Origin: CAZQXD01 sp964597315
GTDB lineage: Bacteria; Pseudomonadota; Gammaproteobacteria; Competibacterales; Competibacteraceae
DNA length: 64,000 bases
Assembly (NCBI GenBank): GCA_964597315.1
Contig: CAZQXD010000002.1
Coordinates: forward strand, 65,749 to 129,748
Direction of reading: 5' to 3'
Positions within the stretch are counted from its first letter, which is position 1. The number at the start of each line of letters is the position of its first letter. Below, one piece after another: positions 1 to 8,160 of this stretch. A program made the translations under genes and the position numbers. Under the pieces are notes generated by a model, which searched no databases, was not told the origin of the DNA, and saw nothing but the letters and a program-made list of their open reading frames with translations.

Positions 1-515
1 CTGCGTAGCCAGGACTTGACCGTGCCCAGGGGTTTGTTCATATGTTCAGCCAGCTCCTCGTGGGTCATGCCCCGAAAATAGGCCAGCCGCATGGCCCGAC
101 GTTGGTCCCCCTCCAGTTGTTTGAGACACTGGTGCAGCGCCTGTCCATGCTGGCGCCGATCCACGCTTTCCTGGGGACCGGGATTCTCATCCGCGAGCCA
201 GTACAAATCATCAACCGAATCCGTGGCTTGAGGTCGGCTGCCAGTACGGCGCAAAGTGTCGATGGCCTGGTTGCGAACGATAGATCCCATCCAGGTCATA
301 GGCTTGGCCCTCTCGGGACGGAACTCCCCCGCGTGGCTCCAGATCTTCACATAGCCTTCCTGTAAGACGTCTTGCGCCACTTCCCTGTCATTGACTATAC
401 GCAGCACCACGCCAAATAGTTGCGCGCAAGAGCAGCGATACAGGGTCTCGAAAGCGGCACGGTCCCTGAGGGCGCAGCGGGCCAGAAGTTGGGCGAGTTC
501 CTCGGGTGTACTCAT
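1..515 (-). CDS. ECF-type RNA polymerase sigma factor, 3' end cut by the window
   Basis: The minus-strand frame opens at an ATG (515-513) and runs off the left edge, giving the first 171 residues of a sigma-70 family ECF factor. Region 2 is clear at about residues 15-90, with a helix rich in D, Q, E (VAQDVLQEGYVKIW) and the segment WMGSIVRNQAIDTLRR. Region 4 follows at about 135-171, with the helix-turn-helix MTHEELAEHMNKPLGTVKSW. Region 3 is absent, as in ECF factors. The start lies 18 bases after the DUF1841 stop, so it may be read through from the rnf-nth array. ECF factors direct RNA polymerase to stress-type promoters and usually have an anti-sigma partner, which would lie outside the window. 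The subgroup resembles SigK-like factors, but this is inferred. Confidence 0.9.
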   Translation of the reverse strand, partial: MSTPEELAQLLARCALRDRAAFETLYRCSCAQLFGVVLRIVNDREVAQDVLQEGYVKIWSHAGEFRPERAKPMTWMGSIVRNQAIDTLRRTGSRPQATDSVDDLYWLADENPGPQESVDRRQHGQALHQCLKQLEGDQRRAMRLAYFRGMTHEELAEHMNKPLGTVKSWLR

Positions 516-533
516 CGTGTTGATATCGCCTTG

Positions 534-971
534 TCAGTGCTGGGATAGCTGCTGTCGCAGACGCACCAGATAGCGCTGCTCATCGGGAGGCTGGTCGCCG
601 CGCTGTGCCTCCCAAAGGGTTTCTCCCAGGCAGTCCAGCATCCGGTGTTCCGCCTCGTGGCTGTCACCGAGATGGTGGCACAGCCTTTGATAAATAGTCT
701 GAATGCCCCTTGGCCGGTCGGTGGCTAATTGTTCCGCCAGGGCCAGATGCAACCCCAAATGCAGAAACGGGTTGGATTGTCCGATATCGGGAGAGTAATC
801 CTTCTCCAGATCGGCCTGGGGATCGGCCAGCAGCGCATGATACTCGGGGTGATGCTCGATGACCTGGGCGATCAGGCTCTCCAACGGAGACAGGGGCGCT
901 CCTGCTTGGTGCTTGCGCCAAGCCTCGAAAAAAAACCGGCGCATCTGGCTACGATCATTGCCGAATAACAT
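534..971 (-). CDS. DUF1841 family protein
   Basis: A 145-residue protein of unknown function. The start at 971 is preferred because the family begins with a short MLFGNDR-like sequence followed by RRFFFEAWRK, seen here at residues 1-20. A longer reading adds about 30 residues that overlap nth. The body contains the conserved stretches HPEYHALL and NPFLHLGLHLALAEQ at about residues 40-80, and many histidines. It is soluble, with no signal or membrane segment. The gene begins one base after the nth stop and is followed 18 bases later by an ECF sigma factor, so it is very likely co-transcribed with nth. Nothing in the sequence shows a catalytic role. Confidence 0.85.
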   Translation of the reverse strand: MLFGNDRSQMRRFFFEAWRKHQAGAPLSPLESLIAQVIEHHPEYHALLADPQADLEKDYSPDIGQSNPFLHLGLHLALAEQLATDRPRGIQTIYQRLCHHLGDSHEAEHRMLDCLGETLWEAQRGDQPPDEQRYLVRLRQQLSQH

Positions 972-972
972 G

Positions 973-1608
973 TCAGACCTCGGTTTTGTCCGAATACTCG
1001 CATAGATCATGGATGACGCAGGAACCGCAGCGGGGCTTGCGGGCCACGCAGGTGTAACGGCCATGGAGGATCAGCCAATGGTGGGCGTCGTGGCGGAATT
1101 CCTCTGGCGTCATCTCCAACAGTCGGTCCTCCACCTGGCGGACGGTCTTGCCCGGAGCCAGGCCGGTACGGTTGGCCACTCGGAAAATATGGGTGTCCAC
1201 GGCGATGGTAGGTTCCCCGAACGCGGTGTTGAGGATCACATTGGCGGTCTTGCGGCCCACCCCGGGCAGGGCTTCCAGGGCGGCCCGATCTCGGGGCACC
1301 TGGCCATTGTGGCGTTCTATGAGCATCCGACAGGCATTGATGATATTGGCGGCCTTGCTGTTATACAGGCCGATGGTCTTGATGTGGCCCTTGAGCCCCG
1401 CCTCGCCCAGTTCCAGTATCGCTGCGGGGGTGTTGGCATCCTCAAATAATCGGGCGGTGGCCTTGTTGACCCCCTTGTCCGTGGACTGGGCCGAGAGTAT
1501 CACCGCCACCAGTAGCTCGAAGGGGGTGGAATAGTGTAACTCCGTGGTGGGGTGCGGGTCGGCGGCTCTGAGGCGGGCGAACAGTTCATGGCGTTGGCGG
1601 TCGTTCAT
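973..1608 (-). CDS. nth: Endonuclease III (DNA glycosylase/AP lyase)
   Basis: Base-excision repair enzyme that removes oxidised pyrimidines and cuts the abasic site. The 211-residue length equals E. coli Nth, and the start at 1608 aligns with that protein's first residue; an ATG six bases upstream is possible. The helix-hairpin-helix LPGVGRKTANV carries the catalytic lysine K120, and IAVDTHIFRV holds the catalytic aspartate D138. Four cysteines at 187, 194, 197 and 203 match the C-X6-C-X2-C-X5-C pattern that binds the [4Fe-4S] cluster. It lies 44 bases after rnfE, the usual rnf/rsx-nth arrangement of gammaproteobacteria. Confidence 0.98.
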   Translation of the reverse strand: MNDRQRHELFARLRAADPHPTTELHYSTPFELLVAVILSAQSTDKGVNKATARLFEDANTPAAILELGEAGLKGHIKTIGLYNSKAANIINACRMLIERHNGQVPRDRAALEALPGVGRKTANVILNTAFGEPTIAVDTHIFRVANRTGLAPGKTVRQVEDRLLEMTPEEFRHDAHHWLILHGRYTCVARKPRCGSCVIHDLCEYSDKTEV

Positions 1609-1652
1609 TCTCATAAGCCTAATCGAAACCTGTACCCCGTCTACTGCTTGGC

Positions 1653-2351
1653 TCAGACTTCGGCCTCCCGGGTCGTCACGGCCAGTGGCGCGGTCCGCCG
1701 TTCGGCCCGGCGCTGGAGACGGGTGTCGATCACGTTCTTCAGGGCGATCAGCAGCCCGAGGCCAATGAATGCGCCGGGGGGCAGGATAGCCAGCAGAAAG
1801 CCCCGGTAGTCGGGTATCACCTCCACGGTCAGTCCCCGGGCCGCTTCCCCAAACATCAAGTGGGCTTGGGCCAGTAGGGTGCCCTGGCCTAACAGTTCCC
1901 GCAGGGCGCCCAGGGCCACCAGGGCCACGGTAAAGCCCATACCCATGGCCAAACCGTCCAGGGCCGCTCGGGGCAGATTCTGCTTGGAGGCGAACGCCTC
2001 GGCGCGGCCGATGATCACGCAATTGGTGACGATCAGGGGAATGAAAATGCCCAGCACCTTATACAGGCCGTGGAGGAAGGCGTTCATGAGCAATTCCACC
2101 ACGGTCACGAAACAGGCGATGACCAGCACGAACACGGGAAGCCGCACTTCCGGCCGGACCAGGTTGCGGATCAGGGACACCGTGCTGTTGGAAGCCAGCA
2201 GCACCAAGGTCGTGGCCAGTCCCAGGCCGAGGGCGTTGACCACGGTGCTGGAGACCGCCAGCAGCGGACACAGGCCCAGCAGTTGCACAAAGCCGGTGTT
2301 ATTGGTCCACAGCCCATCCTGGATGATCTTGGCATAGGACACATCGCTCAT
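1653..2351 (-). CDS. rnfE: Rnf electron transport complex subunit E
   Basis: Integral membrane subunit of the Rnf complex, which moves electrons between ferredoxin and NAD coupled to ion transport. The 232-residue protein has six hydrophobic segments and is homologous to RnfA: both carry LGLCPLLAV/LGLCPFMGV-type segments near the N-terminus and PLIVTNC/PLITTNC mid-protein. In known structures these cysteines help bind an intramembrane [2Fe-2S] cluster. The start at 2351 overlaps the rnfG stop by four bases (ATGA), which fixes it and implies translational coupling. It is the last rnf gene, before nth. The same complex is called RsxE in E. coli, where it resets SoxR. Confidence 0.97.
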   Translation of the reverse strand: MSDVSYAKIIQDGLWTNNTGFVQLLGLCPLLAVSSTVVNALGLGLATTLVLLASNSTVSLIRNLVRPEVRLPVFVLVIACFVTVVELLMNAFLHGLYKVLGIFIPLIVTNCVIIGRAEAFASKQNLPRAALDGLAMGMGFTVALVALGALRELLGQGTLLAQAHLMFGEAARGLTVEVIPDYRGFLLAILPPGAFIGLGLLIALKNVIDTRLQRRAERRTAPLAVTTREAEV

Positions 2352-3082
2352 GGGGTGGTCTCCTGGGGTTGGGGGAGGGGGGTAGCGCCCGGCAGGGGCT
2401 GGGGTGGCGGTGGGGTGGCGGGTTCGACGCGGACCTCCTGGCGGGTGGCGAACAGCCGGTCCCGATTGGCGTCGAAATACACCAAAAACCGGCGCACCGC
2501 TCCCACCACCGCCCGGGGGGTGATGGTGGCTCCGGTGAACTGATCGAAAGCCCCGCCGTCCTTGCGTACCGCCCAGGCGGCGGGGGCAGGGTCGTTCAGG
2601 GACTGACCGGCGAAGCCCAGTATCCACTGGTTGCGCTCCACCTCGATGGCATCTCCCAGCCCCGGGGTTTCCTTATGGGCCAGCGCCCGCACCCCCGCCA
2701 GTTGGCCATCGGTGTAGACCCCCACCAGCAGGCGGATGGGTCCGCCGTAGCCGTCCGGGGCCACCGGGGTGGCGAACAGGGCCACCGGCTCGCCGCCCTG
2801 GCGGGCCCGGTACACGGTCACTGGTTCGGCCGTACCCAGGGCCTGGGGGGCGGTGATTTCCAGGGTGTCTCGGGTGGGCTGATTGTCGTATTGGCCCGGG
2901 GGCACCAGGCTGTTGAGATTATCCAACAACGCGGCCCGCTCGGTGGCGGCGATGATCTCCCGGGTGCCCATGAAGGTGCCCGCCACCAGTCCGGCGCCGA
3001 CCATAGCGAAGACCACCAGGATGGCCGCAGCGATGATCATGTTGCGGGTGATGGGGTGGTGGATCAGGGTGCGCGCGACCAT
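2348..3082 (-). CDS. rnfG: Rnf electron transport complex subunit G (FMN-binding)
   Basis: Periplasm-facing flavoprotein of the Rnf complex. One membrane helix lies at about residues 13-37. The FMN_bind domain follows and ends in the TGATIT motif at about 183-188, where T186 is the expected residue for covalent FMN attachment. The 244-residue length is slightly above the E. coli protein (206) because of a proline-rich tail after residue 220 (repeated PPP, PLP and PQ). The tail looks disordered and has no obvious function. Seven bases separate it from rnfD, and it overlaps rnfE by four bases. Confidence 0.96.
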   Translation of the reverse strand: MVARTLIHHPITRNMIIAAAILVVFAMVGAGLVAGTFMGTREIIAATERAALLDNLNSLVPPGQYDNQPTRDTLEITAPQALGTAEPVTVYRARQGGEPVALFATPVAPDGYGGPIRLLVGVYTDGQLAGVRALAHKETPGLGDAIEVERNQWILGFAGQSLNDPAPAAWAVRKDGGAFDQFTGATITPRAVVGAVRRFLVYFDANRDRLFATRQEVRVEPATPPPPQPLPGATPLPQPQETTP

Positions 3083-3089
3083 GCCCGTC

Positions 3090-4124
3090 TCAGCCTCGCC
3101 GGGCGCCGAACACCCGGGGCTGGGTGTAATAGTCGATGGTGGGGGCGGTGATATTCATCAGTAATACCGCGAAAGCCACCCCATCCGGGTAGCCCCCGAA
3201 GGCCCGGATCACATAGGTGATGATCCCCACCCCGGCCCCGAACAGCAGTCGGCCTCGGGGAGTTGTGGCGGCGGACACCGGGTCGGTGGCGATAAAAAAC
3301 GCCCCCAGCATAGTGGCGCCGCTGCACAGATGCAGCCACGGGGAGGCATAGGCGGCGGGATTATAGGCGTGGAACAGGCCGGAGAGCAGGGCCAGCGCCC
3401 CCAGCATGCCGACCGGTATCTGCCAGGCGGCAGTGCGTCGCCACACCAGCCACAACCCCCCGGTCAGAAAAGCCAGGTTTACCCACTCCCAGCCCCGCCC
3501 CCCCAAAAGCCCGAACGCCGGGTCGGCGAGGATGGTGTGTAGATCCCGGTTCAGCCCCAGTTGGGTCTTGATGGTATCTAGGGGGGTGGCCCCGGACAAG
3601 GCGTCCACGGCCAGCCCCGGAGGCAGTTGTCCAGTAAAGATCGCCCCCAGGGTATCCAGCGGTCCCAGCAGATACTGGCCCGGGCCTTGAGCCGGCAGCC
3701 AGGTACTCATCTCCAGGGGAAAGGAGATCAGTAGCACCACATAGCCCACCATGGCCGGATTGAAGGGGTTATAGCCCAGTCCCCCGTACAAGTGTTTGGC
3801 CACCGCCAGGGCGAAGCCCACCCCCAACACCGTCAGCCACCAGGGGGACAGGGGCGGCAGGGCGGCGGCCAGCAGCCAGGCGCTGACCAGGGCGCTGCCG
3901 TCCCCTAGAAAGGGGCGCAGGGGGCGGCCCCGTAGAGCCAGCATTAGCGCCTCCACCACCAAGGCAGTGGCGCTGGCCAGGACGATATTGACCAGCACGC
4001 CGACACCGAAAAACCCGGCTAGCACGGCAATGCCGGGAAGCATGGCATACAGCACCCGACGCATGACCCGGCCGACGCTATCGGCGCCGGTCAGATGGGG
4101 GGAACTGGCGGTCTCGAAGCGCAT
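3090..4124 (-). CDS. rnfD: Rnf electron transport complex subunit D
   Basis: Membrane subunit of the NqrB/RnfD family, 344 residues with about nine or ten hydrophobic segments. The motif SGATPLD at 178-184 carries T180, the expected covalent FMN site. The conserved YGGLGYNPFNPAMVGY segment lies at about residues 113-128. Together with RnfG it passes electrons through membrane flavins. It lies six bases after rnfC and seven before rnfG, in one minus-strand operon. Confidence 0.97.
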   Translation of the reverse strand: MRFETASSPHLTGADSVGRVMRRVLYAMLPGIAVLAGFFGVGVLVNIVLASATALVVEALMLALRGRPLRPFLGDGSALVSAWLLAAALPPLSPWWLTVLGVGFALAVAKHLYGGLGYNPFNPAMVGYVVLLISFPLEMSTWLPAQGPGQYLLGPLDTLGAIFTGQLPPGLAVDALSGATPLDTIKTQLGLNRDLHTILADPAFGLLGGRGWEWVNLAFLTGGLWLVWRRTAAWQIPVGMLGALALLSGLFHAYNPAAYASPWLHLCSGATMLGAFFIATDPVSAATTPRGRLLFGAGVGIITYVIRAFGGYPDGVAFAVLLMNITAPTIDYYTQPRVFGARRG

Positions 4125-4130
4125 GGCGGC

Positions 4131-5852
4131 TCAGTCCTCTGGCTCGGGGGTGGCCTTGGCGGCTTTGCGGGCCTTGGCCGCTTCGATTTTTCGCAACTGC
4201 TCGGGGCTAAGTTCCCGTTGGGGTTTGGCGGGGGGCGGCGCCGCCTCGCCCGGCGTGGCGACGCCCGGCGTAGCGACGCCCGGCGTGGCTTCGGCGCTCT
4301 CCCCGAGGCCGACCTTTTTGGCTTTGGCGCGCTCCAGGGCTGCCTGGATAGCCGCTTTTTTAGGGTCTTCGCCGGTGGGAGTCGCCTTGTTCAGGGTTTT
4401 TTTGCGCTGGGCCAGCTTGGCGGCTTTTTCCTGCTGCTCCCGCTCCTGACGGGCCTGGCGGGCCTCGAAGCGTTGGCGGGCCAGATCCGCTTTCTGGCGC
4501 TCCCGTTCTTGGGTCCAGATTTCGGTCTTGGCGAAGCGGAAGTATTGCACCAGGGGGATATGGGAGGGGCAGACCTGGGCGCAGCAGCCGCACTCAATGC
4601 AGTCGAACAGGTTGTGATCCTGGGTCTTGTCGAACTCCCGAGATTTAGCGTGCCAGTAAAGCTGCTGAGGCAACAAGTCCACCGGACAGGCGTCCACGCA
4701 GGCCCCACAGCGGATACAGGGCAGGGTGGCCCGGGGTGGGGCGATATCGGCGTCGGTGGCGGCCAGGATGCAGTTGCTGCCCTTGACCATGGGAACCTGG
4801 TCGCTGTTCAGGGCAAAGCCCATCATCGGCCCGCCCATGATCAGTCGCCGCACCGAGTCGGTGTAGCCCCCGCACTGGTGGATCAGGTGGGCCACCGGGG
4901 TGCCGATCAGCGCCTCCAGCACTTGGGGCCGGGCCACCCCGTGGCCGGTGACGGTGATATAGCGGCGGATCAGAGGTCGGCCCTCGATCACCGCGTCGTA
5001 GACCGCCGCCGCCGTGCCCACGTTGTGACAGACGATGCCCAGTTCAGCAGGCAGGCCATGGGAAGGTACCTCCCGGCCGGTGAGTACCTTGATGAGCTGT
5101 TTCTCGCCGCCGGTGGGATACACCGTCGGCACCGGTCGCACCCGCACCCCGTCGGCATCGGTCTCGGCCAGCGCTTGGCCCAGGGCGGCGATAGCCTCGG
5201 GTTTGTTGTCCTCCACGCCGATAATGACCTCCCGCACCTGCAAGGCATGGCGGATGATCAACAGCCCCTTGACGATCTCCAGGGCCTTATGGCGCATCAG
5301 CAGGTCGTCGCAGGTGATATAAGGCTCGCATTCGGCGCCGTTTAGGATCAGCAACTGGATGAGGGTGTTGGGGCCGGGGTTGAGCTTCACAGAGGCGGGG
5401 AAGGCCGCCCCCCCGAGGCCGACGATGCCCGCATCCCGCGCTCGGTGGCGGATCTCGGCGGGGTCCATGGCCCGGTAATCGGGCATGGGCGGCAGCGCCT
5501 CGCCCCAGCGGTCCTCGCCGTCTGGCTCCAGCACCAGACACGGGGCCGACAAGCCCGAGGGGTGAGCCACCGGCCGCTCGCCGATGGCGGTCACGGCGCC
5601 CGAAGTGGGGGCGTGGATAGCGGCGCTCACATAGCCGTCGGCCCGGGCCAAGGTCTGGCCCTTCAGGACCCGATCGCCGGGTTTCACCAGGGCCTTGGCC
5701 GGGCCGCCGATATGCTGTTGCAGAGGCAGCAGCAATTGCTCAGGCAGGTCGGCGTGGCGCACCGGCTCCCGATTGGACAAGTCTTTATGGTAGTTCAGGT
5801 GCAGGCCGCCGTGGAATTTCCAGAGCCGGTTCAGGGGGGGCAGCAGGGACAT
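4131..5852 (-). CDS. rnfC: Rnf electron transport complex subunit C (NADH-binding, Fe-S)
   Basis: Peripheral subunit that holds the NADH/FMN site and two [4Fe-4S] clusters. The start at 5852 gives 573 residues and places FHGGLHL near the N-terminus, as in the family; a longer frame runs back through rnfB and is not used. The flavin/NADH region includes VGLGGAAFP and NGAECEPYITCDD. Ferredoxin-type motifs CIRCGACVDACP (from C379) and CIECGCCAQVCP (from C418) follow. The C-terminal 120 residues form a charged coiled coil rich in A, Q, R, E and K, then an Ala/Pro/Gly linker with a 15-base tandem repeat (see repeat entry). Such tails vary greatly in length between species. Confidence 0.97.
   Translation of the reverse strand: MSLLPPLNRLWKFHGGLHLNYHKDLSNREPVRHADLPEQLLLPLQQHIGGPAKALVKPGDRVLKGQTLARADGYVSAAIHAPTSGAVTAIGERPVAHPSGLSAPCLVLEPDGEDRWGEALPPMPDYRAMDPAEIRHRARDAGIVGLGGAAFPASVKLNPGPNTLIQLLILNGAECEPYITCDDLLMRHKALEIVKGLLIIRHALQVREVIIGVEDNKPEAIAALGQALAETDADGVRVRPVPTVYPTGGEKQLIKVLTGREVPSHGLPAELGIVCHNVGTAAAVYDAVIEGRPLIRRYITVTGHGVARPQVLEALIGTPVAHLIHQCGGYTDSVRRLIMGGPMMGFALNSDQVPMVKGSNCILAATDADIAPPRATLPCIRCGACVDACPVDLLPQQLYWHAKSREFDKTQDHNLFDCIECGCCAQVCPSHIPLVQYFRFAKTEIWTQERERQKADLARQRFEARQARQEREQQEKAAKLAQRKKTLNKATPTGEDPKKAAIQAALERAKAKKVGLGESAEATPGVATPGVATPGEAAPPPAKPQRELSPEQLRKIEAAKARKAAKATPEPED
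4248..4292 (-). repeat. Three tandem 15-base units inside rnfC
   Basis: Three head-to-tail copies of a 15-base unit (plus-strand form GCCCGGCGTGGCGAC), at 4248-4262, 4263-4277 and 4278-4292, with only a few mismatches. Read on the rnfC strand it encodes the pentapeptide ATPGV about three times, in the low-complexity linker near the C-terminus. The unit keeps frame, so copy-number change would lengthen or shorten the tail without breaking the protein. Confidence 0.85.
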
Positions 5853-5860
5853 GGGAACGC

Positions 5861-6424
5861 TCAGGCGGTCTGTTGCCGGCCCACACCCGTAGGCGGTGGC
5901 GGGGCGGGCCACTTCCAGGTGGCCGGGGTTTCGGGCAGGGGCTGCATATGGATGCAGTCCACGGGGCAGGGGGCTACGCACAGTTCGCAGCCGGTACACT
6001 CCCGGGCGATTACTGTGTGCATATGCTTGGCGGCCCCGAGGATAGCGTCCACGGGGCACGCCTGAATGCACAGGGTGCAGCCGATGCAGGTCTGCTCGTC
6101 GATCACCGCCACCATCTTGGGCTTCTCGACGCCGTTATCCGGGTTTAGGGGCTTGGGGTCACGGCCCAGCAAGTCGGCCAGGGCCTGAACCCCGGCCTCG
6201 CCCCCGGGCGGGCACTGATTGATGTCTGACTCGCCGGCGGCGATGGACTCGGCGTAGGGCCGACAGCCGGGAAAGCCGCACTGGCCGCACTGGGTCTGGG
6301 GCAGGATGGCGTCGATCTTATCGACGATGGGGTCTCCCTCCACCCGAAAGCGGATCGCGGCGAAGCCCAGCAGCAGCCCGAAGACGCCGGCCAGGATACT
6401 CAGGGCGGTGATGGCGGTCAGCAT
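5861..6424 (-). CDS. rnfB: Rnf electron transport complex subunit B (ferredoxin-like)
   Basis: Iron-sulfur subunit that accepts electrons from ferredoxin. The 187-residue protein has one N-terminal membrane helix (about residues 5-26). A four-cysteine Fe-S domain follows (CGQCGFPGC and a later C in NQCPPGG). Two ferredoxin motifs complete it, CIGCTLCIQACPVDAI and CTGCELCVAPCPVDCI. Length and domain order match E. coli RsxB. The gene is five bases after rnfA and eight before rnfC. Confidence 0.98.
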   Translation of the reverse strand: MLTAITALSILAGVFGLLLGFAAIRFRVEGDPIVDKIDAILPQTQCGQCGFPGCRPYAESIAAGESDINQCPPGGEAGVQALADLLGRDPKPLNPDNGVEKPKMVAVIDEQTCIGCTLCIQACPVDAILGAAKHMHTVIARECTGCELCVAPCPVDCIHMQPLPETPATWKWPAPPPPTGVGRQQTA

Positions 6425-6429
6425 GGTTA

Positions 6430-7011
6430 TTACCCTTTGACCAGTCCCGAGAAGCCCATGAAGGCTAGGGACATCAGTCCGGCGGTCACCAGGGCGATGG
6501 CCGCTCCCTGGAAGGGAACCGGCACGTCGGCGGCGGCCACCCGCTCGCGGATGGCGGCGAACAGCACCAGCACCAAGGAGAAGCCCACCGCCGCCCCGAA
6601 GCCGTACAGGGCCGACTCCACGAAGCCGTTGCGCTCCTGGATATTCAGCAGGGCCACCCCCAGCACCGCGCAGTTGGTGGTGATCAGGGGCAGGAAAATC
6701 CCCAACACCTGATAGAGCAGGGGGCTGGTCTTGTGGACCACCATCTCCGTGAACTGCACCACCACGGCAATCACCAGGATAAAAGCGATGGTGCGCAGGT
6801 ACTCTAGGCCCAAAGGCGCCAGCAGGTATTCATTGGTGAGATAGGAACACACCGAGGACAGGGTGAGTACAAAAGTGGTGGCCAGCCCCATGCCGGTGGC
6901 CGTCTCCAGTTTGCGGGACACGCCCATGAACGGGCACAGGCCCAGGAACTTCACCAGCACGAAGTTATTGACCAGGATGGTGCTGACCAGGATCAGTGCG
7001 TAGTCTTGCAT
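6430..7011 (-). CDS. rnfA: Rnf electron transport complex subunit A
   Basis: First gene of the rnfABCDGE operon. The 193-residue protein has six hydrophobic segments and the paired cysteine segments FLGLCPFMGV (near residue 25) and PLITTNCAVLG (near 105). These match the intramembrane Fe-S ligands shared with RnfE. Length equals E. coli RsxA (193). The upstream 230 bases must hold the operon promoter, but I could not find a convincing -35/-10 pair there. Confidence 0.98.
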   Translation of the reverse strand: MQDYALILVSTILVNNFVLVKFLGLCPFMGVSRKLETATGMGLATTFVLTLSSVCSYLTNEYLLAPLGLEYLRTIAFILVIAVVVQFTEMVVHKTSPLLYQVLGIFLPLITTNCAVLGVALLNIQERNGFVESALYGFGAAVGFSLVLVLFAAIRERVAAADVPVPFQGAAIALVTAGLMSLAFMGFSGLVKG

Positions 7012-7200
7012 GTCCCAAACTGTCCAGTTGCGGGGTTTGCGGTCCGGGCGTTACGGGGATGATCCGCGTCAAGTCGGGCGCCGGGTGCTAGCCGCGAGCT
7101 CGCAGGTACACTACCAGCAATCCCCAACACCCGCCAGATGACTTGGCAGCAAGCTTATGTCACAAGGTTATAAAATAGCAGTCTTTTAGACCGCGAGCCA

Positions 7201-7231
7201 TGACGGGACCGGCGCCACCTCGGTCCCGTCA
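7201..7231 (-). terminator. Perfect 11-bp hairpin after argF
   Basis: Arms TGACGGGACCG (7201-7211) and CGGTCCCGTCA (7221-7231) pair perfectly around a 9-base loop. It starts 11 bases after the argF stop and lies ahead of the rnf operon. No clear U-tract follows on either strand, so it may be a weak or Rho-assisted terminator, or a 3'-end stabiliser. Confidence 0.5.
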
Positions 7232-7242
7232 GGGCGCCGCGT

Positions 7243-8160
7243 CTACGCCGGGTGCTGGGCCAGCAGTAGAAACTCCATCAGCGCCTTCTGGGCGTGCAGC
7301 CGATTCTCCGCCTGGTCCCAGACCCGGCTTTGGGGACCATCGATGACCGAGGCGGTCACCTCTTCGCCCCGGTGGGCAGGCAGGCAGTGCAAAAACACCG
7401 CCTCGGGGTCGGCCACGGCCATCAGAGCATCATTCACCTGATAATCGGTGAAGTCTTGCAGCCGCCGCGCCTGCCGGGCCTCGTCACCCATGCTGGTCCA
7501 GACATCGGTGGTCACTAGATGGGCGCCCCGGGCGGCTTCGGCGGGGTCGCGCAGCAGTTCCACATAGGTCGAGAACCGGCGCAGCAACGCCGGGTCCGGG
7601 TCATAGCCCTGGGGGCAGGCGATGCGCAACCGGAAATCGAACTGGGCGGCGGCGGTGATATAGCTGTTGCACATATTATTGCCGTCGCCGATCCAGGCCA
7701 CGGTCCGGCCCTGGATCGAGCCACGATGCTCAGCATAGGCTTGCACATCGGCCAGGAGCTGACAGGGGTGTTCCTGATCGGTGAGGGCGTTGATCACCGG
7801 CACCGTGGAGTGGGCGGCGAAGCGTTCCACGTTGGCGTGGGCGAACGTGCGGATCATGATAATGTCCACCATGCTGGACAGCACCCGGGCGGTATCCTCC
7901 AAAGGCTCGCCCCGGCCTAGTTGGGTATCCCGGGGGGAGAGGAAAATCGCGCTGCCGCCTAGTTGCGCCATGCCCGCCTCGAAGGACACCCGGGTACGGG
8001 TGGAGGCTTTCTCGAAGATCATCCCCAAGACCTTCCGGGGGAAGGGAGCATGGCTCTCGCCCCGGCGGGTGAGAGCCTTGAGTTCGTGGGCGCGCTGAAT
8101 CAGCCGCTCCAGTTCTTGCGGCGCCAAGTCCAGCAGGGTGAGAAAGTGTCTCAGGCTCAT
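7243..8160 (-). CDS. argF: Ornithine carbamoyltransferase
   Basis: Joins carbamoyl phosphate and ornithine to make citrulline in arginine synthesis. The 305-residue form starts at 8160, the residue that aligns with the family (MSLRHFL), after the ribosome site GGGAGG nine bases upstream. A longer frame has no family similarity. Carbamoyl-phosphate motif STRTR is at 53-57, HPCQ at 131-134, and the ornithine/catalytic HCLP at 258-261. It stands alone between rnfA and spoVR, all on the minus strand. A possible ArgR site lies about 124 bases upstream. Confidence 0.97.
   Translation of the reverse strand: MSLRHFLTLLDLAPQELERLIQRAHELKALTRRGESHAPFPRKVLGMIFEKASTRTRVSFEAGMAQLGGSAIFLSPRDTQLGRGEPLEDTARVLSSMVDIIMIRTFAHANVERFAAHSTVPVINALTDQEHPCQLLADVQAYAEHRGSIQGRTVAWIGDGNNMCNSYITAAAQFDFRLRIACPQGYDPDPALLRRFSTYVELLRDPAEAARGAHLVTTDVWTSMGDEARQARRLQDFTDYQVNDALMAVADPEAVFLHCLPAHRGEEVTASVIDGPQSRVWDQAENRLHAQKALMEFLLLAQHPA

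Noticed and set aside
4248..4292. Tandem repeat considered as a CRISPR fragment
   Set aside because: Units are contiguous without spacers, lie inside rnfC and keep the reading frame.
4095..5345. Long plus-strand open frame of 416 codons opposite rnfC
   Set aside because: It is antisense to a well-conserved gene and is rich in Gly, Ala, Gln and His, as expected from high GC. No ribosome site or family similarity.
7012..7200. Search for an rnf promoter upstream of rnfA
   Set aside because: TTGACG and A/T-rich patches exist, but no -35/-10 pair with acceptable spacing, so no promoter is claimed.
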